A stretch of DNA of 21,809 bases from an uncultured Clostridia bacterium (GTDB taxonomy: Bacteria > Bacillota > Clostridia > UBA1381). A program made the translations under genes and the position numbers. The stretch's first letter is position 1, and the number at the start of each line of letters is the position of its first letter. Below are positions 6,174 to 14,671 of the stretch, in pieces. The stretch lies in NCBI GenBank assembly GCA_944391635.1, contig CALXUL010000036.1, forward strand, positions 1 to 21,809, in the 5' to 3' direction. The notes beneath the pieces are model-generated. The model saw nothing but the letters and a program-made list of their open reading frames with translations, had not been told where the DNA came from and searched no databases.

Positions 6174-8161
6174 ATTATCCTCCCAAACTCTTTTTCTATT
6201 TCCTTTTTAGTCATTTTAATTATAATCGGTCTGCCATGAGGACAAGTATTAATATTATCCATTTCGAATACCTGGCGCACCAAATCATACATCTCCATCT
6301 CAGTGAAGCGCTGATTTGCCTTAACTGCTGCTTTGCAGGCAATCGTATAAATAAGTCTCTGTTTTGTGTTGTCTATCACTTCCTCGTGCCCGTCGCCGAT
6401 TGCCGTAATAAGCTCTACAAATACACGGCACATTTCGTCCTCATCCATCACCGAAGGCACCGCTGTAAGACTGACTTTTCCGTCTTTTTCCTCCGCCTCA
6501 AAGCCAAGATATGACAGTTTTTCACGATTATCAAGAAAAATCTGCAGCTCCAACGGCGTCAAGTCCACCGGCACAGGAATTATCAGCGTTTGCGGCGTTA
6601 TTTTACGCTTTGAAAGTTCAACCTTTAACTGTTCGTATTTTATCCGCTCATGTGCAGCATGCTGGTCTATCAGCAATAGAGCTTCATCTTCTTCAACTAA
6701 AATATATGTTTTAAACAGCTGCCCTATTATTCTGAACTGGCGCGGCATTGTCTCAAGCCCTGATAGCTGTTCCTGCTGTGACTTAAGTTCACTCAAACGC
6801 GTATTTATCCCCGAAAGCTTTTCCTGTTTATGCAGAAAATACTCATTATCAGATGCAGGCGTATACTTTTTATGTACGCTTTCCTGATCTTCCTTTTGAG
6901 TATACGTTTGTTTTTCTATATAGTTACTTTCCTCGGTTTTTTTTGTACAGGTCTGAAAATCACGCTCAGCGTTATTTTCGCCAAAATCCTTGTTATAAAA
7001 GCCCTTTTGTATAACTTTTGCCGAGTCCTTATTCTCCGCACGGCGCTCATATCCCGCAAACCCTCCGCGCGGCATTGGAGCCTTTTCCCAGTTTTCCGCC
7101 TCTTTTGGCAGTACCGGCTCTTTTGGCGTCTTTTCTTCCTCTTTTTCACTTCGCTCTATCTGGGGGATATGCGGCAGTGAATATATTGCGTTTTTCACCG
7201 CATGGTATACCGCTCGGTACACATCCTGGTCATTTGAAAATTTGACCTCAAGTTTTGTAGGGTGTACATTTATATCTATATTCTGAGGATTTATTTCTAT
7301 ATTTAAAACTGCCATCGGGAATTTGCCTATCATAATCTGGTTTTTATAAGCATCCTCTACCGCACGTGTTATAACCGGACTTTTTATATATCTGCCGTTC
7401 ACAAAATAGCTTTGATAGCCCCTGTTAGCACGCGCCGTTTCTCCCTTTCCCGCAACGCCGGTTACATGCACCGATTCCATTTCATAATCCACATCAATTA
7501 CAGCTTTTGCATATTCCCTGCCGTAGACGGCATAAAGCGCATTTTTTAAACTGTTATCGCCGGGCGTGAAATACTGCTCCGTGCCGTCTTTAGTAAACCT
7601 AAAAGAAATTTCCGGATGCGATAATATAAACCGCGTCATTATATCTGCTACATACCCCGCCTCGGTAGAATCCTTCTTTAAAAATTTCATTCGCGCAGGT
7701 GTGTTGAAAAATAAATCACGCACAACAATAGTTGTACCGTCCGCCGCGCCTGCCGGCTCGCAAAGCATCAGTTCTCCGCCGCAAAATGCCGCTTTTGTTC
7801 CCAGCTCATCCTGCGGACGCTTTGTGAAAATTTCAACCCTTGATACCGCGCCGATTGACGAAAGCGCCTCGCCGCGGAAACCAAGCGTATATATCGCATC
7901 AAGGTCCTCGGCGGTTTTTATCTTGCTTGTAGCATGGCGCAGAAAACACAATCTCGCGTCCTCTTCTTCCATACCGCAGCCATTATCGCTTACGCGTATA
8001 AAGCTCGCGCCGCCGTGCTCTATTTCTACCGTTATCACTTTTGCTCCCGCATCAATAGCGTTTTCCACCAATTCCTTTACTACAGACGCCGGTCTTTCTA
8101 CCACTTCGCCTGCCGCTATTTTATTTGAAATATCGCTTGAAAGCTGGTTTATTACACCCAT
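6170..8161 (-). CDS. mutL: DNA mismatch repair protein MutL
   Basis: Couples mismatch recognition by MutS to strand incision. The N-terminal GHKL ATPase shows E34 in ELVENAIDAGAK, DNGCGM (59-64), GFRGEALSSIGA (94-105) and the dimer-loop motif NVHPTKLEVKF (298-308). A Lys/Glu-rich linker spans about 335-470. The C-terminal domain has the endonuclease motif DQHAAHE (499-505) followed by E510, with ACKAAVKANQ (608-617) and CPHGRP (640-645) completing the metal site. This MutL should therefore nick DNA itself, as in bacteria without MutH. The 663-residue length is usual. The ATG at 8159-8161 has AAGGAAGG upstream, lies 19 bases after mutS, and the gene overlaps miaA by four bases. Confidence 0.97.
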   Translation of the reverse strand: MGVINQLSSDISNKIAAGEVVERPASVVKELVENAIDAGAKVITVEIEHGGASFIRVSDNGCGMEEEDARLCFLRHATSKIKTAEDLDAIYTLGFRGEALSSIGAVSRVEIFTKRPQDELGTKAAFCGGELMLCEPAGAADGTTIVVRDLFFNTPARMKFLKKDSTEAGYVADIMTRFILSHPEISFRFTKDGTEQYFTPGDNSLKNALYAVYGREYAKAVIDVDYEMESVHVTGVAGKGETARANRGYQSYFVNGRYIKSPVITRAVEDAYKNQIMIGKFPMAVLNIEINPQNIDINVHPTKLEVKFSNDQDVYRAVYHAVKNAIYSLPHIPQIERSEKEEEKTPKEPVLPKEAENWEKAPMPRGGFAGYERRAENKDSAKVIQKGFYNKDFGENNAERDFQTCTKKTEESNYIEKQTYTQKEDQESVHKKYTPASDNEYFLHKQEKLSGINTRLSELKSQQEQLSGLETMPRQFRIIGQLFKTYILVEEDEALLLIDQHAAHERIKYEQLKVELSKRKITPQTLIIPVPVDLTPLELQIFLDNREKLSYLGFEAEEKDGKVSLTAVPSVMDEDEMCRVFVELITAIGDGHEEVIDNTKQRLIYTIACKAAVKANQRFTEMEMYDLVRQVFEMDNINTCPHGRPIIIKMTKKEIEKEFGRII

Positions 8162-8180
8162 TTTTCATATCCTTCCTTTA

Positions 8181-10763
8181 TTAAAGGTCAATCTCTTTTG
8201 CACGCTGGCTTAATTCATACAGCTTATTAAGCGCCTCGATAGGCGTAAAGGTCGTTGCGTCAAGCCTTGCAAGCTCGCCGCAAAGCTGTTCTTTAGCTCC
8301 GTCCGCAAAACCTATCTGCGGCTGCGGTGCCTGTTCTTCCTGCTTAGTATTTAAGTTTGCTTTAATATCGCCCTGTTCAATATGTGCCAAAATTTCCTTT
8401 GCACGTTTTACCACTTCTTTCGGCACACCCGCAAGTGCCGCAACCTCTATTCCAAAGCTGTCATCTGTGCCGCCCTGTATAATTTTACGCAGAAAAATTA
8501 TCTCATCTCCGCGCTTTTTGACCGCAATAGAATAGTTCTTTACCCCATTTATTGTGTTTTCAAGCGCGCACAGTTCATGGTAATGCGTTGCAAACAATGT
8601 TTTTGCGCCTATTTTTTTCCTGTTTGCCACATATTCCGCCACTGCCCATGCAATCGACAGCCCGTCAAAGGTTGATGTGCCCCTGCCTATTTCGTCAAGT
8701 ATAATAAGCGAGCTTCGGGTTGCGTTTTGAAGTATATTTGATACCTCCACCATTTCAAGCATAAAGGTACTTTGCCCCTGCGAAATATCATCTGATGCGC
8801 CGACCCTTGTAAATATCTTGTCTACTACACTAATTTTGGCAAAGGATGCCGGCACAAAGCTTCCTATCTGCGCCATCAGCACAATAAGCGCCGTCTGGCG
8901 CATATATGTTGACTTTCCCGCCATGTTCGGTCCGGTTATAATCAAAAGCCGATTATCGTTACCGTCAAGTATCGTATCATTGGGAACAAATACCGCCTGC
9001 CGCCTCATACGCTCTACTACCGGATGGCGACCGTCCTTTATTATAATCTCACCGCTTTGGACTATTTCCGGCATTATGTAATTATTCTTCACCGCGGTTT
9101 CTGCCAGCGACAAAAGCGCGTCGGTATCCGATATAATCTCGCACAGGTTTTTAAGACGTCCAGATGCGTCTGCTACCGCCTGGCGCAATTTTTCAAATAT
9201 CTCGCTCTCCAGCTCCTCAAGACGCTCCGATGCGCTTAGGATTTTTTCCTCCATCTCTTTCAGCGCCGGAGTTATAAACCGCTCGCCGTTAACCAGAGTC
9301 TGTTTTCTGATATATTCCTGCGGCACATTTTCAAGATTGGATTTTGTAACTTCAATATAATACCCAAATACCTTGTTATACCCAATTTTAAGATTTTTAA
9401 TACCGGTTTTTTCACGCTGGGTTTCCTCGGCGGCATGTATGTACTCTTTGGTGTTAATCACAATCTCCCTCAGCTCGTCCACTTCTTCGGAAAAGCCTTC
9501 ATTTACCAGCCCGCCGTCCTTAATACCGACCGGGGGGTTCTCGGACAGCGCCGAACACAGCAGTTCATATATATCCTGCAATGTATCAAAATTATCGTAC
9601 ATTCTTGTAAGGAGCGCCGATGACACACCGCTCATAACGTCTTTAAGAGCCGGCATCATAGAAAGGCTGAGCCTTAAGGATGCCATATCCCGCGGCGACA
9701 CGCTTCCCAGCGACACACGTGTAAGTATTCTTGAAATATCATAAATGCCGTCTAATATATGAGCTGCCTCTTCGCGCAAATATGTATTTGAACAAAGTTC
9801 ATTTACCGCATAAAGGCGTTTTGTTATCTCAATCGGATTTACCAGCGGCTTTTCAAGCCATTGCTTAAGCCGGCGCGCACCCATTGACGTTTTTGTTTTA
9901 TCAAGCACGCCTAAAAGTGAACCCGGCTTGCTCTTATCCCGCATAGTTTCGCATATCTCAAGACTGCGTCTGGTGGACATGTCCATCTCCATATAGTCCT
10001 TAAGACTGTATACGGTAAGCCGGTCAATAAATTCCAAACTGCTCTTTTGCGTATCCATAAGATAGTGTAAAAGCCCGCTGACCGCGCCGTATGACGCGGC
10101 ATCAAGACCTGATACGGTATCGACGCCGAAATGCGAGTCGGGAAAAGCGCTTTGAAAATAATCAATATCTTTAACATCACATTTACACAAAAACCGCATA
10201 CGCACCGATTCGCCCATCTCAAACGCTGTATCCGCATCGGAAATCACCTCGCGCGGCTGATAGCGCGCAAGCTCATTAAGCGCCTCTGCCGGCGAATTGG
10301 CACAGCTTGCGTACACCTCGCCGGTAGATACGTCGCAAAATGCCAAGCCATAGTTCTTACGCTTATAAATAACGGATAAATAATTATTCTTTTTATCGTC
10401 GAGCATATTTTCATCACTGACGGTACCCGGCGTTACAACGCGCACAACCTCACGCCTAACTAACCCTTTTGCCTTTTTCGGGTCCTCTGTCTGTTCACAG
10501 ACCGCTACTTTATAGCCCTTTTCAATCAGCCGCTCAATATACACATTCGCGCTGTGATGCGGTACGCCGCACATTGGTGCGCGCTCCTCCATACCGCAGT
10601 TCTTTCCTGTTAGTGTCAGCTCCAGTTCCTTTGACGCGGTTATTGCATCGTCAAAGAACATCTCATAAAAATCCCCCAAACGATAAAACAATATACAATC
10701 CGGATATTCCTCCTTTGTCTGGAGATACCGGCTCATCATAGGACTAATTGATTCGTTTCCCAT
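8181..10763 (-). CDS. mutS: DNA mismatch repair protein MutS
   Basis: Recognises mismatches and small loops and recruits MutL. From the chosen start it has 860 residues, the normal length for MutS1. The N-terminal mismatch-binding domain contains the FYE motif in RLGDFYEMFFDDA (F32-Y33-E34). The C-terminal ABC-type ATPase has Walker A GPNMAGKST (611-619), the signature region around SQGQSTFMLEM, Walker B ILDEIGRGTS (688-697) and ATHYHEL (725-731). A beta-clamp-like and tetramerisation tail follows. I start at ATG 10761-10763, leaving eight residues before PMM as in homologues. A TTG at 10800-10802 would add 13 residues and overlap the upstream gene, with its GGAGG too close. The ribosome-binding site of the chosen ATG is weak, so the start is not certain. 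Confidence 0.96.
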   Translation of the reverse strand: MGNESISPMMSRYLQTKEEYPDCILFYRLGDFYEMFFDDAITASKELELTLTGKNCGMEERAPMCGVPHHSANVYIERLIEKGYKVAVCEQTEDPKKAKGLVRREVVRVVTPGTVSDENMLDDKKNNYLSVIYKRKNYGLAFCDVSTGEVYASCANSPAEALNELARYQPREVISDADTAFEMGESVRMRFLCKCDVKDIDYFQSAFPDSHFGVDTVSGLDAASYGAVSGLLHYLMDTQKSSLEFIDRLTVYSLKDYMEMDMSTRRSLEICETMRDKSKPGSLLGVLDKTKTSMGARRLKQWLEKPLVNPIEITKRLYAVNELCSNTYLREEAAHILDGIYDISRILTRVSLGSVSPRDMASLRLSLSMMPALKDVMSGVSSALLTRMYDNFDTLQDIYELLCSALSENPPVGIKDGGLVNEGFSEEVDELREIVINTKEYIHAAEETQREKTGIKNLKIGYNKVFGYYIEVTKSNLENVPQEYIRKQTLVNGERFITPALKEMEEKILSASERLEELESEIFEKLRQAVADASGRLKNLCEIISDTDALLSLAETAVKNNYIMPEIVQSGEIIIKDGRHPVVERMRRQAVFVPNDTILDGNDNRLLIITGPNMAGKSTYMRQTALIVLMAQIGSFVPASFAKISVVDKIFTRVGASDDISQGQSTFMLEMVEVSNILQNATRSSLIILDEIGRGTSTFDGLSIAWAVAEYVANRKKIGAKTLFATHYHELCALENTINGVKNYSIAVKKRGDEIIFLRKIIQGGTDDSFGIEVAALAGVPKEVVKRAKEILAHIEQGDIKANLNTKQEEQAPQPQIGFADGAKEQLCGELARLDATTFTPIEALNKLYELSQRAKEIDL

Positions 10764-10792
10764 TCTCGGCTCACTGCCTTTCCTTTTATGGA

Positions 10793-11170
10793 TTAATGAC
10801 AACCTCCACAGCTGCCGCAGTCATGTGTACATCCCGGCTCCTGTCCGGTTATATAATAATTAAGTACGCCGTTTACTTCCTGCACTACCGCGTCAAAATC
10901 CTTTTTCGCTTCAACATATGCCTTTATTGACGGTGATTTCTCAACCAATTCTTCAAATGCTTCATTATTTGATTTTGTAGCTTCCTCGCGCGTTATCTTG
11001 CCCGACTGCATATCGCGCACCAAGTTCATCCTTTTTAAATTAAATTCCTTCATCAGCGCTTGTGCCTCTTCATCAGCAGCCTGTGCTGCCTCACAGCGTT
11101 TTAACTCCTGCATCTCAGGGCAGTTTTTTATCATTTCTCCGAGTTCGTGTGTTTTTTCCATCAATGTCAT
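10793..11170 (-). CDS. YlbF/YmcA-family protein with Cys/His-rich tail
   Basis: A 125-residue, mostly helical protein of the YlbF/YmcA (DUF964) family. Conserved-looking parts are AQALMKEFNLKRMNL and the long C-terminal helix around AKKDFDAVVQEVN. In Bacillus subtilis, YlbF, YmcA and YaaT form a complex that carries Fe-S clusters and affects RNase Y function, competence and sporulation. Whether that role applies here is inference. The last 12 residues, CTHDCGSCGGCH, provide four Cys and two His and look like a metal or Fe-S site. The ATG at 11168-11170 has AAAGGAAG upstream. It lies between miaB (25-base gap) and mutS (29-base gap) in one operon, a position common in clostridia. Confidence 0.85.
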   Translation of the reverse strand: MTLMEKTHELGEMIKNCPEMQELKRCEAAQAADEEAQALMKEFNLKRMNLVRDMQSGKITREEATKSNNEAFEELVEKSPSIKAYVEAKKDFDAVVQEVNGVLNYYITGQEPGCTHDCGSCGGCH

Positions 11171-11195
11171 TTTATTTTTCTTCCTTTCTCTGTAA

Positions 11196-12611
11196 TTATA
11201 CTAACTCTCCATACAGGCTCCAAGTCCTTGCATCGGTTATCCTAACCTTCCTGTAACTTCCGGCAAGCTCCGCGCTGCCGGGGAAATTTACTATTTTCGC
11301 GGTGTCGGTTCTTCCGGTCAGCATTTTATCATCAGTCTTGCTTATACCGTCTATCAGCACCGTAACAACCTTTCCCACATATGCTTTATTCTTCCTTAGA
11401 GATATTTCGTTTTGAACCTCCAGCATACGGTTAAAATTCTCGTGTATCTTTTCTTCTGACAAAACACTTTCAAGTTTTGCCGCCGGCGTACCCTCACGGC
11501 GAGAGTAAATAAAAGAAAAGATAGAATCATATTCTGCTTTTTTGAGCATTTCGAGAGTATCCTCAAAATCCTCCTGCCGTTCGGTCGGGAACCCAACTAT
11601 TATATCTGTGGAAAGTGCAAGATTAGGGATACGTTTTTTTGCCTTTTCAAGCTTTTTTAAATATTCTGCGCTTGTATATTTCCGGTTCATATCGGCAAGC
11701 ACGCGGTCACTGCCCGATTGCAGCGGCAAATGCAGCTGCGGACATACCTTTTCGCTCTCTGCCATAGCGTCTATCAGCCGGTCTCCGAAATCCTTAGGAT
11801 GCGACGTCATAAACCGTATCCGCTTTATACCGTCTACCTCATTAACACGCCTTATTAAATCCGCAAAATCTTTCTCCTCGTCCAAATCAAGACCATACGA
11901 GTTTACATTCTGCCCCAAAAGCGTAATCTCGCTTACCCCGTCTTTTGCAAGCTCTTTTATTTCTTCAATGATTTTCTCAGGTCTTCGGCTTCGCTCCCTG
12001 CCGCGTACATACGGCACAATACAGTATGTGCAGAAGTTATTACACCCATACATCACCGATACCCACGCCTTATGCGCCGCGTCACGCAAAACCGGTATAT
12101 CCTCCGCAATAGCCCCGACCGAATCTTCTATATCAACCACAGCTTTCCTGCTTTTATACGCATTATACAAAAGTTCAGGCATACGGTAGAGCGCCTGCGG
12201 GCCGAAAATTAAATCAATATGTTCGTGAACCTTTTGAATACGTTCGGCAATATGCTTTTGCTGCACCATACAGCCGCAAAGAGCAATCATCATATGCGGA
12301 CGGCGCTCTTTTATATGCTTTAATATCCCAATCCTGCCGAAAACCTTGTCCTCGGCATTCTCGCGAACCGCACATGTATTAAATACCACAAGATCCGACT
12401 TTGCCGGATCATCTGTAAAATCATATCCCGCCTCAAACAGCATACCGCGTATCCGCTCGGTATCGTTTTCATTCTGCTGACAGCCGTGAGTTTCAAGATA
12501 TGCCCGAGGCAGTCTTGAATACTCCGACTCAAAAATTTCATTTTGTTTTTTTAACAGTTTTGTATATTCACCAATCCTTAAAAGCTCGGATTCTTCTATA
12601 TATTTCGCCAT
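11196..12611 (-). CDS. miaB: tRNA-2-methylthio-N6-dimethylallyladenosine synthase MiaB
   Basis: Radical-SAM methylthiotransferase that adds the methylthio group to i6A37, completing the modification begun by MiaA. From the chosen start (471 aa), the UPF0004 cluster ligands are C44 in THGCQQN, C80 in FNTCAVRE and C114 in LCGCMVQ. The radical-SAM triad is C190, C194 and C197 in CNNFCTYC. A C-terminal TRAM domain (about the last 65 residues) should bind tRNA. I start at ATG 12609-12611 because a promoter -10 at 12659-12664 lies inside the longer reading (ATG 12668 or TTG 12680) and AAAGGAGA precedes this ATG, although its 15-base spacing is long. It is the first gene of the miaB-ylbF-mutS-mutL-miaA operon. 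Confidence 0.95.
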   Translation of the reverse strand: MAKYIEESELLRIGEYTKLLKKQNEIFESEYSRLPRAYLETHGCQQNENDTERIRGMLFEAGYDFTDDPAKSDLVVFNTCAVRENAEDKVFGRIGILKHIKERRPHMMIALCGCMVQQKHIAERIQKVHEHIDLIFGPQALYRMPELLYNAYKSRKAVVDIEDSVGAIAEDIPVLRDAAHKAWVSVMYGCNNFCTYCIVPYVRGRERSRRPEKIIEEIKELAKDGVSEITLLGQNVNSYGLDLDEEKDFADLIRRVNEVDGIKRIRFMTSHPKDFGDRLIDAMAESEKVCPQLHLPLQSGSDRVLADMNRKYTSAEYLKKLEKAKKRIPNLALSTDIIVGFPTERQEDFEDTLEMLKKAEYDSIFSFIYSRREGTPAAKLESVLSEEKIHENFNRMLEVQNEISLRKNKAYVGKVVTVLIDGISKTDDKMLTGRTDTAKIVNFPGSAELAGSYRKVRITDARTWSLYGELV

Positions 12612-12658
12612 CAGATTTTCTTGAAATCTCCTTTCAAAAGAGTTGCCCTGTAAAGTAT

Positions 12659-12687
12659 ATTCTAACATAAATCCGTCCAAAATACAA
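12659..12687 (-). promoter_or_regulatory. Promoter of the miaB-mutSL-miaA cluster
   Basis: On the minus strand TTGTAT (12682-12687) and TAGAAT (12659-12664, five of six) are spaced 17 bp apart. The start would be near 12652, leaving a leader of about 40 bases before ATG 12611. The -35 is poor. The promoter sits back to back with the metallophosphoesterase promoter. Confidence 0.5.
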
Positions 12688-12697
12688 TACAGAGCGC

Positions 12698-12726
12698 TTG
12701 TTTTTTTAGTATGTACATGGTATAAT
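12698..12726 (+). promoter_or_regulatory. Promoter of the metallophosphoesterase-deacetylase operon
   Basis: TTGTTT (12698-12703) and a perfect TATAAT (12721-12726) are spaced 17 bp apart, and the -10 is preceded by TGG, an extended -10 element. Transcription would start near 12733, about 80 bases before the ATG. Confidence 0.65.
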
Positions 12727-12812
12727 ATATAAAAAAATTGTGGGGCATTTTTGTCCCGCTTTTACACTTATTCATTACCAAATACACTTGGAAAGGAGAT
12801 ATTCCTGGTAAT

Positions 12813-13655
12813 ATGAAACTTTTAACAAAGCTTGCCTTGGGAGCAGGGACACTAATTGCGGTAAAAGGTCTTGACAATCGCCTTGAAGTTACCCGATATG
12901 AACTAAAATTCGATACTCTCCCCCTTGAGTTTGACGGATTCCGGATAACGCATATTTCCGACCTCCACTCCGAGAACACACCGGGACTTACCGAAGAGGT
13001 TTCCTTTACCAAACCCGATATAATCGTCGTGACAGGTGATATGATACATGATGACAACCGCTCGTTTGAGCCGGTTTTGGCGCTGTTTGAACGGCTTTTG
13101 GCAATCGCGCCGGTTTATATAGTATCCGGCAATCATGACCTGTGGAATTCACGTTTCGACGCATTTTTAGCTGTCGCAGGAGATATGGGCGTTGTTTTTT
13201 GTGACGATACCCTGTCTATTATATCACGCGGCGAGGCACAAATCGGAATTTTCGGTATTAAAGACCCATTTTCCAAATCCCCGGCAGTTATACGCAAGAA
13301 TATCGAACACTCGCTTTCAGAGCTTCCGGATTTTAACGGGTTTAAATGCCTTCTTTTTCATCGCGCAAACCAGTTTGAACTTCTTCGCGGGATGAATTTT
13401 GACCTTATTCTTTCGGGGCATATGCACGGCGGGCAGATGCGTATACCCGGCGTTGGGGGAGTTATCTCGCCAAAAACGAATTTTATCGATTCCCGAAAGA
13501 TATTTTTCCCAACCTACTGCTCCGGCGCATTTAAGTACCGCGCAACCACTATGATAGTAAACCGCGGAATCGGCAATCCTATGCTTGTGCCAAGGCTTTT
13601 TAACCGCCCGGAAATAGGGGTTATCACATTAAAATGTAACAATACGCATATATAA
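12813..13655 (+). CDS. Calcineurin-like metallophosphoesterase (YkuE-type)
   Basis: A 280-residue binuclear metal phosphoesterase. The metal-binding motifs appear in order: ITHISDLH (D50, H52), VVTGDM (D76), SGNHD (N107, H108), FHRANQ (H183) and LSGHMHGGQ (H203, H205). This set matches the YkuE/LpxG-like branch, members of which act on membrane-associated substrates. The first 17 residues, KLLTKLALGAGTLIAV, are hydrophobic and could anchor it in the membrane. Its substrate is unknown. The start is ATG 12813-12815 with GAAAGGAG 14 bases upstream; 25 more in-frame codons exist upstream but begin right at the predicted transcription start. It is followed 25 bases later by a deacetylase-like gene in the same operon. 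Confidence 0.9.
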   Translation: MKLLTKLALGAGTLIAVKGLDNRLEVTRYELKFDTLPLEFDGFRITHISDLHSENTPGLTEEVSFTKPDIIVVTGDMIHDDNRSFEPVLALFERLLAIAPVYIVSGNHDLWNSRFDAFLAVAGDMGVVFCDDTLSIISRGEAQIGIFGIKDPFSKSPAVIRKNIEHSLSELPDFNGFKCLLFHRANQFELLRGMNFDLILSGHMHGGQMRIPGVGGVISPKTNFIDSRKIFFPTYCSGAFKYRATTMIVNRGIGNPMLVPRLFNRPEIGVITLKCNNTHI

Positions 13656-13680
13656 CGGTTTTAAAAGAAAGGTGATAAAA

Positions 13681-14487
13681 ATGAAAAAACTTAAAAACAT
13701 CTATTTCTGCTTCCCGGAAGGCAGGTTCAAGGCTTTGACCATGAGTTATGATGACGGTAGAATTTATGACCGGAAACTTGTTGAAATCTTTAATAAGTAT
13801 AAAATCAAGGGTACTTTCCACCTAAACTCCGGGCTTGCAGATGACCCGGGGCGAATACCTCTTGATGAGATTAATGTTCTTTATCAGGGTCATGAAGTCT
13901 CGGCACATACATACACTCATCCCACCATCGCACGCTGCCCTTATGACCAGGTTATAGGTCAGGTTATTGAAGACCGCAAATTACTTGAGGATGCATGCGG
14001 CTATCCGGTACGCGGCATGTCTTATCCAAACGGCTCGTTTTCGGAGGATATAGTAACGCTTTTGCCTTACTGCGGCATTGAGTATTCCAGAACTACCAAT
14101 TCAACCGCAAGATTTGACCTGCCGGAAAATCCTCTGGTTTGGAATCCTACCTGCCATCACAGCCATAATATTTCTGAGCTTGGCAGGCAGCTTATTGATT
14201 TTAAAAAATCCCAGTACCTGAAACTAATGTACGTGTGGGGACACAGCTATGAATTTAATGATAACGATAACTGGCAGATAATCGAAGATTTCTGCGCACT
14301 TATGGGTATGCGCGAGGAAATCTGGTATGCAACTAATATCGAAATAATTGATTATCTTAACGCCGCACGAAACCTCAAATATACTGCCCGCGGCGACAAG
14401 GTATACAATCCATCGTCTATTGATGTTTGGATAAGCGTTGACGGCAGCATTATAAAGGTTAGCGGCGGCAAAACTGTTTCTTTATAA
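13681..14487 (+). CDS. Polysaccharide deacetylase-like protein (CE4/NodB fold)
   Basis: A 268-residue protein of the NodB-homology fold. The motifs are the catalytic and metal Asp pair D24-D25 in MSYDDG, metal His residues H76 and H80 in SAHTYTHP, a motif-3-like MSYPNGSF (113-120), and WGHSYEF (186-192) supplying a late His. Family members remove N-acetyl or related groups from sugars such as peptidoglycan or chitin-type chains. No signal peptide or membrane segment is visible, so a cytoplasmic substrate is more likely than cell wall. The ATG at 13681 has AAAGGTG six to seven bases upstream; the GTG at 13672 is inside that site. It follows the metallophosphoesterase and precedes a strong terminator. 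The true substrate is unknown. Confidence 0.88.
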   Translation: MKKLKNIYFCFPEGRFKALTMSYDDGRIYDRKLVEIFNKYKIKGTFHLNSGLADDPGRIPLDEINVLYQGHEVSAHTYTHPTIARCPYDQVIGQVIEDRKLLEDACGYPVRGMSYPNGSFSEDIVTLLPYCGIEYSRTTNSTARFDLPENPLVWNPTCHHSHNISELGRQLIDFKKSQYLKLMYVWGHSYEFNDNDNWQIIEDFCALMGMREEIWYATNIEIIDYLNAARNLKYTARGDKVYNPSSIDVWISVDGSIIKVSGGKTVSL

Positions 14488-14532
14488 CCAGACTGCCAAA
14501 GCACAAACAGTCCGGAACAGACATTTAGAATT

Positions 14533-14556
14533 GTATGCGGCGTACCGTACGCATAC
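14533..14556. repeat. Short hairpin downstream of the deacetylase gene
   Basis: GTATGCG (14533-14539) and CGCATAC (14550-14556) are perfect inverses around a 10-base loop that itself contains GTAC palindromes. It lies in the 184-base gap between convergent genes, just before the terminator. No T-tract follows. Confidence 0.45.
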
Positions 14557-14567
14557 GACTTTTATAC

Positions 14568-14602
14568 AAAAACCCGTGCGGAAAATTTCCGCACGGGTTT
14601 TT
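14568..14602. terminator. Bidirectional intrinsic terminator between convergent operons
   Basis: AAAAACCCGTGCGG (14568-14581) and CCGCACGGGTTTTT (14589-14602) form a perfect GC-rich 14-bp stem with a 7-base AT loop. Each strand ends in five U. It serves the deacetylase operon on the plus strand and the hydrogenase operon, whose stop is at 14672, on the minus strand. Confidence 0.92.
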
Positions 14603-14671
14603 ATCTTCTTTAATACTGTACTTTTAGAAAAAACTAAAATTTTCCTCTGTTATTTACGCCCCTGTACAGCC

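Noticed and set aside
7566..8213. Plus-strand open frame of 215 codons opposite mutL
   Set aside because: It is antisense to a well-conserved MutL ATPase domain, has no recognisable domain, and is explained by codon bias of the real gene.
10764..10802. TTG start of mutS adding 13 residues
   Set aside because: GGAGG touches the TTG with no spacing, the extension overlaps the upstream gene, and MutS homologues begin a few residues before the PMM motif.
11542..12189. Plus-strand open frame of 215 codons opposite miaB
   Set aside because: Antisense to the conserved radical-SAM region; Ser/Arg-rich composition typical of a shadow frame.
12612..12680. Longer miaB start (ATG 12668 or TTG 12680)
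   Set aside because: A TTGTAT-17-TAGAAT promoter lies within it and the purine-rich ribosome-binding site is downstream of it. MiaB homologues do not need the extra residues.
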